Shown here one piece after another: positions 1-7,833 of a DNA stretch of 64,000 nt. This stretch comes from Nostoc sp. ATCC 53789. GTDB taxonomy: Bacteria; Cyanobacteriota; Cyanobacteriia; Cyanobacteriales; Nostocaceae. The translations under genes and the position numbers were made by a program. The notes beneath the pieces are model-generated. The model was not told the origin of the DNA and ran no database searches. It worked only from the letters and a program-made list of their open reading frames with translations. Location of the stretch: positions 2,914,001-2,978,000 of the forward strand of contig NZ_CP046703.1 of NCBI RefSeq assembly GCF_009873495.1, given 5' to 3'. Numbering within the stretch: position 1 is the stretch's first letter; each line of letters opens with the position of its first letter.

Positions 1-139
1 TCCGGTGGCGGAGAGGGGTTATGTTTTTGGTGTTTTTATATAAAGTTGGTTGACAAAATTTGCTGTAATTCATTGACTGTATTTACAAGTGCGGGCTTTG
101 CCTACGCAATTCCTGAGTAGTGAAAACTAATTGTCCTGT

Positions 140-198
140 TTTAACGCAGAGGGGCGCGGAGGGAAACACGGAGGTTCGCAAAGGAGGGAGAGGTGCGA
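140..198. repeat. Dispersed cyanobacterial repeat rich in GCAGAGG/CGGAGG
   Basis: A purine-rich stretch of short related blocks (acgcagagg, gcgcggagg, cacggagg) just downstream of the 433-residue minus-strand gene. A similar block (acagagatgcagagaac) sits inside the MITE near 27.4 kb. Such blocks are common between genes in Nostoc-type genomes. I see no gene in positions 1-198. Confidence 0.4.
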
Positions 199-1500
199 TT
201 ATTCATTTGGAGGTAAAATATACAAGCCTGTTTTAGCATTAGAATCGGGTAGAATCTCTCGGCTACTTTTAATGTTTTTACTTTCGCATAGAGCCGCAAA
301 AGATTGCAAACTATCTAATCTGGCTGAAAGTTCGCTGAGAGTGTCTAAATATTCAGCTATCGCAATTTGACGATATGTCCACGCTTGATCTAACTGGGAG
401 CTATGAGACATTGTAAACTCTACATCAACATTGGTTTTCTTGCGTTGAATTTGCTCAGAAGATAAAGTGTGATCGCTTGGGGAAATATCGATAATTCTTT
501 CTGTTCTTTCTGTAGTAATATGATCTTGAAAACGAGTATTTGCAAAACGATAAGCTGTAGATAAATAAGAGTTCTCATCACAGATTAATTCATCGCCCCA
601 TCTTTGGGCTACTTGTTTAAATTTCGGGACTTCTACAGCAAGTAATTCTTTAGCTTCTTGATGTTTACCAATTTCTAGAAGTAGATTAGCTTCTGTTGCT
701 GTAGCTACTGCCCAACCCTGAATAGACACATCAGTATTGAGCATTAATTCTGCATCTAATGCTGGGGTAATTTGTATGGCTTGATTAGCTAAAAATAAAC
801 GTACTCTAGAAGCAACTTTGAGAGATTCTCTAGATGATTCATTAGGAAAGCGTTTACGATCGTCAAGTTCAGCATTTAAAGCAGCAATTTCCTTAATTAA
901 CATTGCTTGATGAAGATGGGAAATGGCTTTAGCAAGACTTTGTTGTTTCTGTCGGTTATCTTCTACTAATAGATAGAGATAAGCAAGTTGTCCAGAGATA
1001 ATATCTAAACGATTCTCAACACGATTTAAACTATCTTCAAGTCTATTAACACCTTCTTCTACACGATTTAAACCAGCTTCAAGTCGGTTAAAGCCTGCTT
1101 CCATAGAGTGTTGAAGATGACCTAAAGATTTTTGTATTTGGTGCAATTTATAGCCCATATAGGCAAAACCAGCAATGCTGACACCAAGATTTAAAACACT
1201 TGCACCCGCAGCAATTTGAGTTAACCCCATTACTGAAGACAAAGTTTTTTCAATCCCGATTAACTTGTGATAATTCATCCCATGACCAATAATATCCACT
1301 CCACCGATGATTGGAGAAAATGGTAAATCTCTTAGTTTATCAGTTAGTCCAGGTGTTTCTGCTAAATGGCGCACAATTTGACCAGCATTTTCTGTACCTG
1401 ATGCCCATCTAATAACGCTCCCATAGCGTTTCATTGAGCCATCTAATAAACTTTTAATTATTTCTGGATTGTTAACTAAAAGAGAAGTATTAATTATCAT
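199..1500 (-). CDS. Uncharacterised coiled-coil protein with a hydrophobic segment, third gene of dynamin operon
   Basis: A 433-residue protein of unknown function. Residues about 93-116 form a glycine/alanine-rich hydrophobic stretch that could be a membrane segment or hairpin. It is followed by a striking heptad region (about 137-175) built from repeated seven-residue units of the type NRLEAGL and NRVEEGV, a strong coiled-coil signal. The C-terminal 240 residues look helical and lack a motif I recognise. The gene lies 15 bp downstream of the 289-residue gene and 0.96 kb downstream of the dynamin-like gene on the same strand, so the three probably form one operon. By inference it is a membrane-associated partner or effector of the GTPase. 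Confidence 0.8.
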   Translation of the reverse strand: MIINTSLLVNNPEIIKSLLDGSMKRYGSVIRWASGTENAGQIVRHLAETPGLTDKLRDLPFSPIIGGVDIIGHGMNYHKLIGIEKTLSSVMGLTQIAAGASVLNLGVSIAGFAYMGYKLHQIQKSLGHLQHSMEAGFNRLEAGLNRVEEGVNRLEDSLNRVENRLDIISGQLAYLYLLVEDNRQKQQSLAKAISHLHQAMLIKEIAALNAELDDRKRFPNESSRESLKVASRVRLFLANQAIQITPALDAELMLNTDVSIQGWAVATATEANLLLEIGKHQEAKELLAVEVPKFKQVAQRWGDELICDENSYLSTAYRFANTRFQDHITTERTERIIDISPSDHTLSSEQIQRKKTNVDVEFTMSHSSQLDQAWTYRQIAIAEYLDTLSELSARLDSLQSFAALCESKNIKSSREILPDSNAKTGLYILPPNE

Positions 1501-1515
1501 TTCAATTATTTATAA

Positions 1516-2385
1516 TTAGCGACTATAAACTTCAATATTTCCGTATGCTTCTATTTGGAGTCTGGGTGAGATTTCAAAATTAACTATCAAATCTCTTAAT
1601 TCACGAAAAGCATCATATCTATCGAGTTGACTTACATTAGGTTTAAATCGGCTATCAATTTGTTTTAGCTTGATATAAACTAAATAAATGTCATATTCTG
1701 ACTCTTGTCCTTTCGGTATTGAATATTGATTTATTATATGAGCTGTTTTCTGAGAAAATTCAGTTTCCGAGCCTAGCCATAAGTATTTTGTAACTTCATA
1801 AAGTCTTTCTCCATCACTCAAATCAATTTGTCTTTTGGCTTGTATCAATTTAAGAAAATCTACTTGTGATGCAGAAATTACTAAAACTAAAAACTGGTTA
1901 ATAATTTTTGGGGCTGGAGGAGGAGAAGGTGGAGGACTTGGAGTATATTGTTTAGGCTCTTCTCTACGAGTTTGCTGTTGTTGTCCTTGTTGATTGACTT
2001 TATAAAGCCAATAACCAACTGCTGTAATTCCAAAAGCAATAATTACAAGAAATTTCATGTTATCACTCCTGACATTTATTCGGTTTAATATTGATGCGAC
2101 TAAATTAAATAATTTACTATTTTTATATACTTGAACTACTGAACCTAACCAATTTTTTTCTTCTTCTTGTTTAGGTTGTAACTCTTGATAGATATATGTT
2201 GTTAAATCTTTTATCTCATATAATCGATATCCATTCAGAATATAATCAGTTATATTTTGAGGTATATCAAATTGATAACACCAAACTTTAACAGCACTAC
2301 ATACACACAAGTTAACAGTTGGGCGTTTATCTTGATATTCATTTTCAATCTGAGATGTAACTAGATTTAATTTTTGAGTAAACAT
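1516..2385 (-). CDS. Uncharacterised single-pass membrane protein, second gene of dynamin operon
   Basis: A 289-residue protein with no recognised family. It has a soluble N-terminal part with three cysteines (residues 27, 29 and 36), one clear transmembrane helix at about 111-128 (FLVIIAFGITAVGYWLY), a glutamine-rich stretch, a proline-rich linker (about 148-160, repeated PPSPPP) and a C-terminal domain of about 125 residues. This is the architecture of a membrane-anchored adaptor. It lies between the dynamin-like GTPase gene (75-bp gap) and the coiled-coil gene (15-bp gap), all on the minus strand. Confidence 0.8.
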   Translation of the reverse strand: MFTQKLNLVTSQIENEYQDKRPTVNLCVCSAVKVWCYQFDIPQNITDYILNGYRLYEIKDLTTYIYQELQPKQEEEKNWLGSVVQVYKNSKLFNLVASILNRINVRSDNMKFLVIIAFGITAVGYWLYKVNQQGQQQQTRREEPKQYTPSPPPSPPPAPKIINQFLVLVISASQVDFLKLIQAKRQIDLSDGERLYEVTKYLWLGSETEFSQKTAHIINQYSIPKGQESEYDIYLVYIKLKQIDSRFKPNVSQLDRYDAFRELRDLIVNFEISPRLQIEAYGNIEVYSR

Positions 2386-2460
2386 AGTAGAAACTAAGTC
2401 TCATAAAAAAGATGATTTTAAGTGGAAGTGTTATGCTCCCGAAAACATACAGAAGTACGA

Positions 2461-4974
2461 TTAAGATTGACGAAAATCTTCTCCTAATTTGTCATAAATT
2501 GTGGTAATAGTATCTTTTTTAACTTCAAAATCATGCCAAAACTGTTTTTCATGTTCAAAGTTATCCTCAATAATATTTAATTGTTGTTGCAAAGCCCGTT
2601 CAGCTAGATTAGTAATATCATTAACAGATTCTTCAAAAATACTGCTAACATAATCTAATCGTTTGAGAATCCACTCAAGTAAAATATCCCACAAACTTCC
2701 TTTTCCTTTTTCAATTCCACTTAACCATTGTTTTGCCATTAAGTCTGGGGATGGTAGAAAAAGCTCAACATATTCAACTTCTTCGGTAATATCACGAGTG
2801 ACTGCTTCTCTTACATTACGAGTTACAGGTCGTGTTTTTGTCCTCGTTTTTGTGCTTTTGAAACACGAACCATCTTCATAAGATTCTGTATATTGTTGAT
2901 ATTCGGTTTTCGTGCGCGTTTCGTATTTTGTTTCCTGACCAACCACTTCTTTGTTTGTAGTAGATTTTTGTTCAATAGTATCTGTAATTTCAAAGAATTT
3001 TTCAGGTAAAGTTGGTAAGCTTTGAGCTATTTTTTTCTTTAACTCGCTGATTGCTGCTTTTTCAATATTAATTGAAGACGCAAAGTCTTCTTGAGATAAA
3101 CAAATCTTCAATCTATTAACCTGCTCATCAACTAATGATTCTAGAGCCTGTTCAAATTGTTTAGCTTTGGCTTGCAGAAAAAACTCTGCCCTTGCTGTTA
3201 TAGCTTCTCTGATAGTGTAATACAGTAGGCGAACATGACGCTCATCATGTTCAAGTTCTTTTTTACCTTTATCATCATCAGCACGGACACGTTTAAACAA
3301 GTGTTCTGATTGCAGAGAAAATTGGCTTAGTCTTCGGCTAACATGATCGTATGTTTTAGCAATATCATCAGCTAATGGAGTTGATATAACTTCCTGTAGT
3401 TTATCTCTTAATGCAAAAGCTCCTTGATTATTCTTAAAAGAATCACGAACTGGAACAATTAGAACTTTTGTTAAGTCTCCTTCTACTTGGTTAACAGCCT
3501 CAAATATTAGAGAAAATCCCTTACGTTCTTTTTTTTGAGCGTCTTGTTTCATCTTAATTTCAGTCTGAGGATCGTGGGTTTTCAATCCTTCTATTAATTG
3601 TCCAATCTCAAGTTTAAATTCTTTACCAATCTTCTTTATATTTACTTGCAAGTCTTGGCGCACTTTAGCTATTTTTTCTCTTTCTTGTTCGACTTGCTCG
3701 TGATTGTAAATTTTTCGCGTTTGAATCAAAATAGTGAGAACTTGAGCTAAAGCATCATAGTTATCAAATACATCAAGTAATGCAGGAAGTATCACTAGTT
3801 CTGCAAATGATTCTTCTACACGGACGCGGAAGCGATCCCAAAGTTCCTTTCCTCCACTCCATTCTAGGGAATAACGGAGGATTGTACGCATCGTTTCATC
3901 ATCAATATAATCATTATCTTCTACTCGATTTCCAAGCTTATAAAACCAATCTTTTAAATCTCGATTTTCTTTTGTGTTTAAATGAATAACCCCTGCACAG
4001 TCTTGAAACATCGACTTCAGAAGTTCCAGTCGTATCTTCTGATCTATCTGTGATGATTCGTTAAAAGCTTTTGAACCCCAAGCACATTGGGCATAATATA
4101 AAAGACGAGCGTTAAAAGGTAGAACATCAGGAAGTTCTGAAAGTGATAAAACTTCTTTAATTTCTTCTCTTAATTTCTCAATACGTACTGACAGAGGTAA
4201 ATCATCTGCTCCTCGTTGATCAACTCTATTTAAGATAAAAATCATCGAATCTGTACGTCCCTGTAGATAGTCGACAACTTTTTTTAGTTCTTCCAGTAGG
4301 CGTTTTCTGTGATCATCATCCACCTGCATATAATCTAAAGCAACTAAACTAAAAGCTTTATTTACTTGCTTTTGGATAGTTGCTAAGTTAGTTCGGTCTT
4401 GAACTGATTTAAGTCCAGGTAAATCAATCAATTCCACCCCTATACCTTGAGGTAGACCTAGTAAGGAAGCATCACAAGCGGGTAACAAAGGAACATACGC
4501 TGTTATTTGTGGTGCAACATACTCCCGCTTTTTACGCACATCATGATAAGAATGCATTACTGTGCGAATACGTTGGTATAAATCCTCATCACTTAATCCT
4601 GTCCATTCACCAGTATCCCAAACAGCATCCTCTGTTTCTGCAATCACTAATCTCTGTTGTAGAGAATGTTTGAAGGTTAGTACTCCACCACTCATTTCCC
4701 CCGCTTCAATAGGCGCAATTTTCCGCCCAATTAATGCATTAACAATGGTTGATTTTCCAGAAGAGGTTGTCCCAATGGTAGCAATCCGAAAACTAGGATT
4801 CTCTAATCGTTGAACTGCTTCTTGGTAAACGGTTAAGAATTCTTCTAGGCAAGATTTAATACCTGGATCGTCTAAAATATCAGGAGACGAGTTGACTAAG
4901 TTAGAGACTGAGTTACCTAATTCTTGTAAAAGATTTCGTGTGCTGTTTAATTTAGAATCAATATTAAATTTCAT
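2461..4974 (-). CDS. Dynamin-like GTPase
   Basis: An 837-residue dynamin-superfamily GTPase. The N-terminal G domain shows G1 GTTSSGKST (residues 68-76), G3 DLPG (184-187) and a G4-like NRVD (249-252, in place of the usual T/NKxD). The remaining ~550 residues are charged and mostly helical, as expected for the stalk of bacterial dynamins. About 665-735 is an unusual tract dense in Thr, Lys, Arg and Glu, with repeats such as TRTKT. Bacterial dynamins remodel or guard membranes; Nostoc punctiforme BDLP is the structural model, and LeoA/LeoBC of the Eleos phage-defence system are relatives. Linkage to two membrane or coiled-coil partners suggests a dedicated membrane machine. Function beyond GTPase is inference. 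Confidence 0.9.
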   Translation of the reverse strand: MKFNIDSKLNSTRNLLQELGNSVSNLVNSSPDILDDPGIKSCLEEFLTVYQEAVQRLENPSFRIATIGTTSSGKSTIVNALIGRKIAPIEAGEMSGGVLTFKHSLQQRLVIAETEDAVWDTGEWTGLSDEDLYQRIRTVMHSYHDVRKKREYVAPQITAYVPLLPACDASLLGLPQGIGVELIDLPGLKSVQDRTNLATIQKQVNKAFSLVALDYMQVDDDHRKRLLEELKKVVDYLQGRTDSMIFILNRVDQRGADDLPLSVRIEKLREEIKEVLSLSELPDVLPFNARLLYYAQCAWGSKAFNESSQIDQKIRLELLKSMFQDCAGVIHLNTKENRDLKDWFYKLGNRVEDNDYIDDETMRTILRYSLEWSGGKELWDRFRVRVEESFAELVILPALLDVFDNYDALAQVLTILIQTRKIYNHEQVEQEREKIAKVRQDLQVNIKKIGKEFKLEIGQLIEGLKTHDPQTEIKMKQDAQKKERKGFSLIFEAVNQVEGDLTKVLIVPVRDSFKNNQGAFALRDKLQEVISTPLADDIAKTYDHVSRRLSQFSLQSEHLFKRVRADDDKGKKELEHDERHVRLLYYTIREAITARAEFFLQAKAKQFEQALESLVDEQVNRLKICLSQEDFASSINIEKAAISELKKKIAQSLPTLPEKFFEITDTIEQKSTTNKEVVGQETKYETRTKTEYQQYTESYEDGSCFKSTKTRTKTRPVTRNVREAVTRDITEEVEYVELFLPSPDLMAKQWLSGIEKGKGSLWDILLEWILKRLDYVSSIFEESVNDITNLAERALQQQLNIIEDNFEHEKQFWHDFEVKKDTITTIYDKLGEDFRQS

Positions 4975-5257
4975 TTGTTTTTCTGCACTAATTTAAGTGT
5001 TATCACTTAGATAAAATAAATAAGATAATAAATTATTACATTGACTAGTCTGTCATGTCGAGCTATTCCAATAAATTCTGGGTGCATCTCGCTTTTGTAG
5101 GTATGAACTGACGCACCATACCAAGTTGACCTTGTATCTGTATAGCTGCAACAACCTTCTAGCGCATTTGCAATCGCACACACCACATCCATCATCATTG
5201 GTGCGTTGTCACAAAGGTCAACGCACCCTTATCTAAAGAAACGGCAACTCCAAGCAA

Positions 5258-5626
5258 TTACTTCACAGATGTCACTGTTTGTTTTACAACTGGACGTGGT
5301 TTCTTCCGGTCTGACCTGCGCGTTCCACCAGCCATCTCATACTCATCACTATTTTTGCCATAGCGAGATGCAACATTCAATAGCATTTGCTCAGAATAAG
5401 TATTCAACTCACGTTCTGCTTCTAATAATGCATTGTGTGTCTTATCTACTATTGTTTGTGCTTGATTATAGGCGGCTAGCTTTTCTCGTAATTCAATAAC
5501 TCTAGTGTTGTAAGTAGCAATTGAAAACCCATTACTAAAGTCTAACTGAGGGTTAATTGTCTGCATTCCTTCAATCCGTCGTTCAGCTTTGGTCAGTGAC
5601 ATGGAGTTTCGTTTCCGTTGCGTCAT
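5258..5626 (-). CDS. Small conserved cyanobacterial hypothetical protein
   Basis: A 122-residue basic, helical protein with no assigned function. The central part (about 35-95) is predicted coiled coil, and the C-terminus carries a distinctive basic tail (AGGTRRSDRKKPRP). From memory, proteins with this tail recur in cyanobacterial genomes, often near insertion sequences or repeats. An AGGAAAA ribosome-binding site lies about 5 bases before the ATG and supports this start. Its neighbours are the dynamin operon on one side and a repeat-filled spacer on the other, so context gives no role. The preceding spacer (4975-5257) holds no gene I would support. Confidence 0.65.
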   Translation of the reverse strand: MTQRKRNSMSLTKAERRIEGMQTINPQLDFSNGFSIATYNTRVIELREKLAAYNQAQTIVDKTHNALLEAERELNTYSEQMLLNVASRYGKNSDEYEMAGGTRRSDRKKPRPVVKQTVTSVK

Positions 5627-5811
5627 ATAGTTTTCCTGTTTGGATTAATTTATAAATAACCCTAATTTTATACACTGAGTTATTTATACATCATCAAAAT
5701 ACGCAATGAGCAGATGCACCAGCCACAGTGAAGTTACAGAATTATAAAAGCATTGGATGGCATTAGCCGCTAGATAGATGCGGGTATATTTGCTGAAATT
5801 CGTTGAGAAAA

Positions 5812-6021
5812 GCAGGTTTTGATGTCGCAAATGCAGGTTTTGATGTCGGAAAAGCAGGTTTTGATGTCGCAAAAGCTGGTTTTGAAGTCACAAATGCAGG
5901 TTTTGAAGTTGCAAAAGCAAGTTTTGATGTCGCAAATGCAAGTTTTGATGTCGCAAATACAAGTTTTGATGTCGCAAATACAAGTTTTGATGTTGCAAAT
6001 GCAGGTTTTGATGTCGCGAAG
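5812..6021. repeat. 21-bp tandem array, ten copies
   Basis: Ten head-to-tail 21-bp units begin at 5812, 5833, 5854, 5875, 5896, 5917, 5938, 5959, 5980 and 6001. The core is gcaggttttgatgtcgcaa with a few substitutions per unit. Because 21 is divisible by three, one plus-strand frame reads as ten heptapeptides of the AGFDVAN type, but it lacks a convincing ribosome-binding site and recognisable flanking protein. A second, unrelated 21-bp array lies at 27207-27498. Confidence 0.95.
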
Positions 6022-6034
6022 CTGCTTTATCTCA

Positions 6035-6105
6035 TGTAGAGACGCGATTTATCATGTCTAAAAAACTGACACGTTAGAGAAACGCGATAAATCGCCGTCT
6101 CTACA
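6035..6105. repeat. Hairpin-forming inverted repeat (gagacgcgat family)
   Basis: The left arm tgtagagacgcgatttat is matched by the right arm ataaatcgccgtctctaca, with about 30 bases between, so the DNA or RNA could form one long imperfect stem. The core gacgcgat/atcgcgtc is shared with the perfect palindromes at 33827 and 61565. Transcribed from the upstream or downstream genes, it could also act as a terminator. Confidence 0.75.
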
Positions 6106-6276
6106 AAGAATGTACTCGTTAATTATTCTTTGACAGACTACTAACGAATAGTAACAACAGCTACCCATTGCATCGGCTAGAGGAGGATGAGACGAAGCAC
6201 ACTGAAAATTTATTTTTATAACTGAAAATTTTATTTTATTTATGTGTTAAGTAGCTTTCAGGATGTTATCTGTATA

Positions 6277-6326
6277 ATCTATCATTCAGTCTGGATTATC
6301 GAATGTATCATCTATCATTCAGTCTG
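6277..6326. promoter_or_regulatory. Paired 17-bp direct repeats upstream of the NTPase-TPR operon
   Basis: The 17-mer atctatcattcagtctg occurs at 6277-6293 and 6310-6326, 33 bp apart (about three helical turns) and 215-265 bp before the NTPase start. Such spacing suits a dimeric or cooperative DNA-binding regulator, but a chance local duplication is possible. Confidence 0.35.
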
Positions 6327-6540
6327 ATTGATTATTGACCTCTGTTACTCATTGATAGGTTGAATTTTAGGAATTAGGGTATCTCTTTTTAAGACATAAC
6401 ATACTACTCACCTAGTAGTTATTTATTAACGGAATTTGAGAAGTTATGTAGGCATACTCTATCCTAGACATTGCCTGAACTTGTGCTTCAAAAATCATGA
6501 GCCATTATATGAATAGCTAGCACGTTTACGGCACTATCCA

Positions 6541-7833
6541 ATGTCTGAAGACTTATTAAACTCCTTTCAAGAAGCATACAGCAATCTCGAACTGTTTCCG
6601 TTAATGGAACGGAACGAAATGGAAAGATTTAGAGTCGAATATGGTGATGATTTGATTGCAGACCTGAACCAATTAGTGGAAGATAGTCCTAATGGAGATG
6701 GCAAAATTGTCTTTACAGGACATCGAGGATGTGGTAAGTCTACTTTGTTAGCTGAATTTAGCAGACAAATTCAAGATAAATATTTTGTAGTTCTCTTTTC
6801 TATTGCTGACAAAATTGAAATGTCGGCTGTTAATCATATTAATATACTGTTTGCGATCGCAGTCAATTTAATGACAGAGGCAGAAGCCCGCAAAGTTGAT
6901 ATTCCGCAATCTACTAAAGAAGCTCTTTATAAGTGGTTTGCTACCCGCACTCGCACTGAAGAATCAAATTTGCAAGCAGAAGTTAGTATAGGTTTTGACC
7001 TCTTAAAATTGATTAGTTCTAAATTAAAAGCTGATGCCAGCGTTCGGGATGAAATTAAGCAAGAATTTGAACGCAAGTTATCAGATTTAGTTGCAAGGAT
7101 TAATGAAATAGCTGCTTTAATTCAAGCTGCAACTAAACAAAACGTTTTAGTAATTATTGATGATTTAGATAAACTTGACTTAGGTAGAGTGAACGAAATT
7201 TATCGAGATAACATTAAAGCTCTTTGTCAACCTAACTTTCAAATTATCTACACTATTCCGATCGCAGTCCTTCGGGAAACATTTATTAGCACAATAATTG
7301 CTACTGAAACCAACGATCAAGTTGTGGCAATGCCTGTCTTAAAAATTTTTGATAAAGGTAAAAATCGCTTCCCTAATGCCCAACCTCGCCCGGAAGCAAC
7401 AAAGATTCTCGGTGAAGTTTTGCAAAAGCGGATTCCTAGTGAATTAATTGCAGCAGAAACGGCTGAAAAAATTGTAATTTACAGTGGTGGCGTATTGCGA
7501 GAGTTAATTCGGATCTCTAAAGAATGCTGCCGCATTTGTTTGCGGATGATCCGGCGAAATCCCTCAGCCAAAGTTATTATTGATGATAAAATTCTTCTGC
7601 AAGCAATCAATAAAATTCGCAATGATTTTTCCATACGCTTAGGAAAAACTGATATAGATATTTTGCAGAGTGTTTATGAGCAATTTATGCCCAACGATCC
7701 CAAACAAGCAGAGTTTTTGGATTTACTACATGGGCTGTATGTTTTAGAATATCGTACTGATGAAACTTGGTACGATGTTCATCCAATTATTATCGAAAGC
7801 TTGAAAAGACAGGGAGCCATTAATGTTGAATGA
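6541..7833 (+). CDS. AAA/STAND-like P-loop NTPase, first gene of NTPase-TPR cassette
   Basis: A 430-residue NTPase with Walker A GHRGCGKST (residues 60-68) and Walker B VLVIIDDLDKLD (about 202-213). Further conserved points are YTIP after Walker B, a sensor-like SGGVLREL and a C-terminal winged-helix-like end (EYRTDETWYDVHPI). The same landmarks occur in the 679-residue NTPase at 19957-21996 (GHIGCGKST, YTIP, SGGHLRNL, WFDINPI), so the two are paralogues. The stop overlaps the start of the TPR gene by 11 bp, implying translational coupling. By analogy with STAND-type NTPases, it may switch conformation on nucleotide exchange and signal through the TPR partner. The substrate or trigger is unknown. 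Confidence 0.85.
   Translation: MSEDLLNSFQEAYSNLELFPLMERNEMERFRVEYGDDLIADLNQLVEDSPNGDGKIVFTGHRGCGKSTLLAEFSRQIQDKYFVVLFSIADKIEMSAVNHINILFAIAVNLMTEAEARKVDIPQSTKEALYKWFATRTRTEESNLQAEVSIGFDLLKLISSKLKADASVRDEIKQEFERKLSDLVARINEIAALIQAATKQNVLVIIDDLDKLDLGRVNEIYRDNIKALCQPNFQIIYTIPIAVLRETFISTIIATETNDQVVAMPVLKIFDKGKNRFPNAQPRPEATKILGEVLQKRIPSELIAAETAEKIVIYSGGVLRELIRISKECCRICLRMIRRNPSAKVIIDDKILLQAINKIRNDFSIRLGKTDIDILQSVYEQFMPNDPKQAEFLDLLHGLYVLEYRTDETWYDVHPIIIESLKRQGAINVE

Larger units (their letters stand above)
5627..6540. other. 914-bp spacer with tandem array, hairpin repeat and direct repeats
   Basis: I see no convincing gene here. The spacer holds the 21-bp tandem array (5812-6021), an inverted repeat (6035-6105), two related AT-rich blocks near 6200-6240 (cactgaaaatttatttttat-like) and a pair of 17-bp direct repeats (6277-6293 and 6310-6326) upstream of the NTPase-TPR operon. 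The only long frames run through the array. Confidence 0.7.

Noticed and set aside
5007-5198. 63-codon minus-strand frame beside the dynamin gene
   Set aside because: Composition is not protein-like and there is no ribosome-binding site; the region has repeat-like ggtgcgt/acgcacc blocks.
5812-6021. CRISPR array
   Set aside because: Units are contiguous 21-mers without spacers.
5803-6061. Plus-strand frames of 78-80 codons across the 21-bp array
   Set aside because: Every frame without a stop in one unit stays open through an array whose period is a multiple of three. No ribosome-binding site or flanking domain was found.
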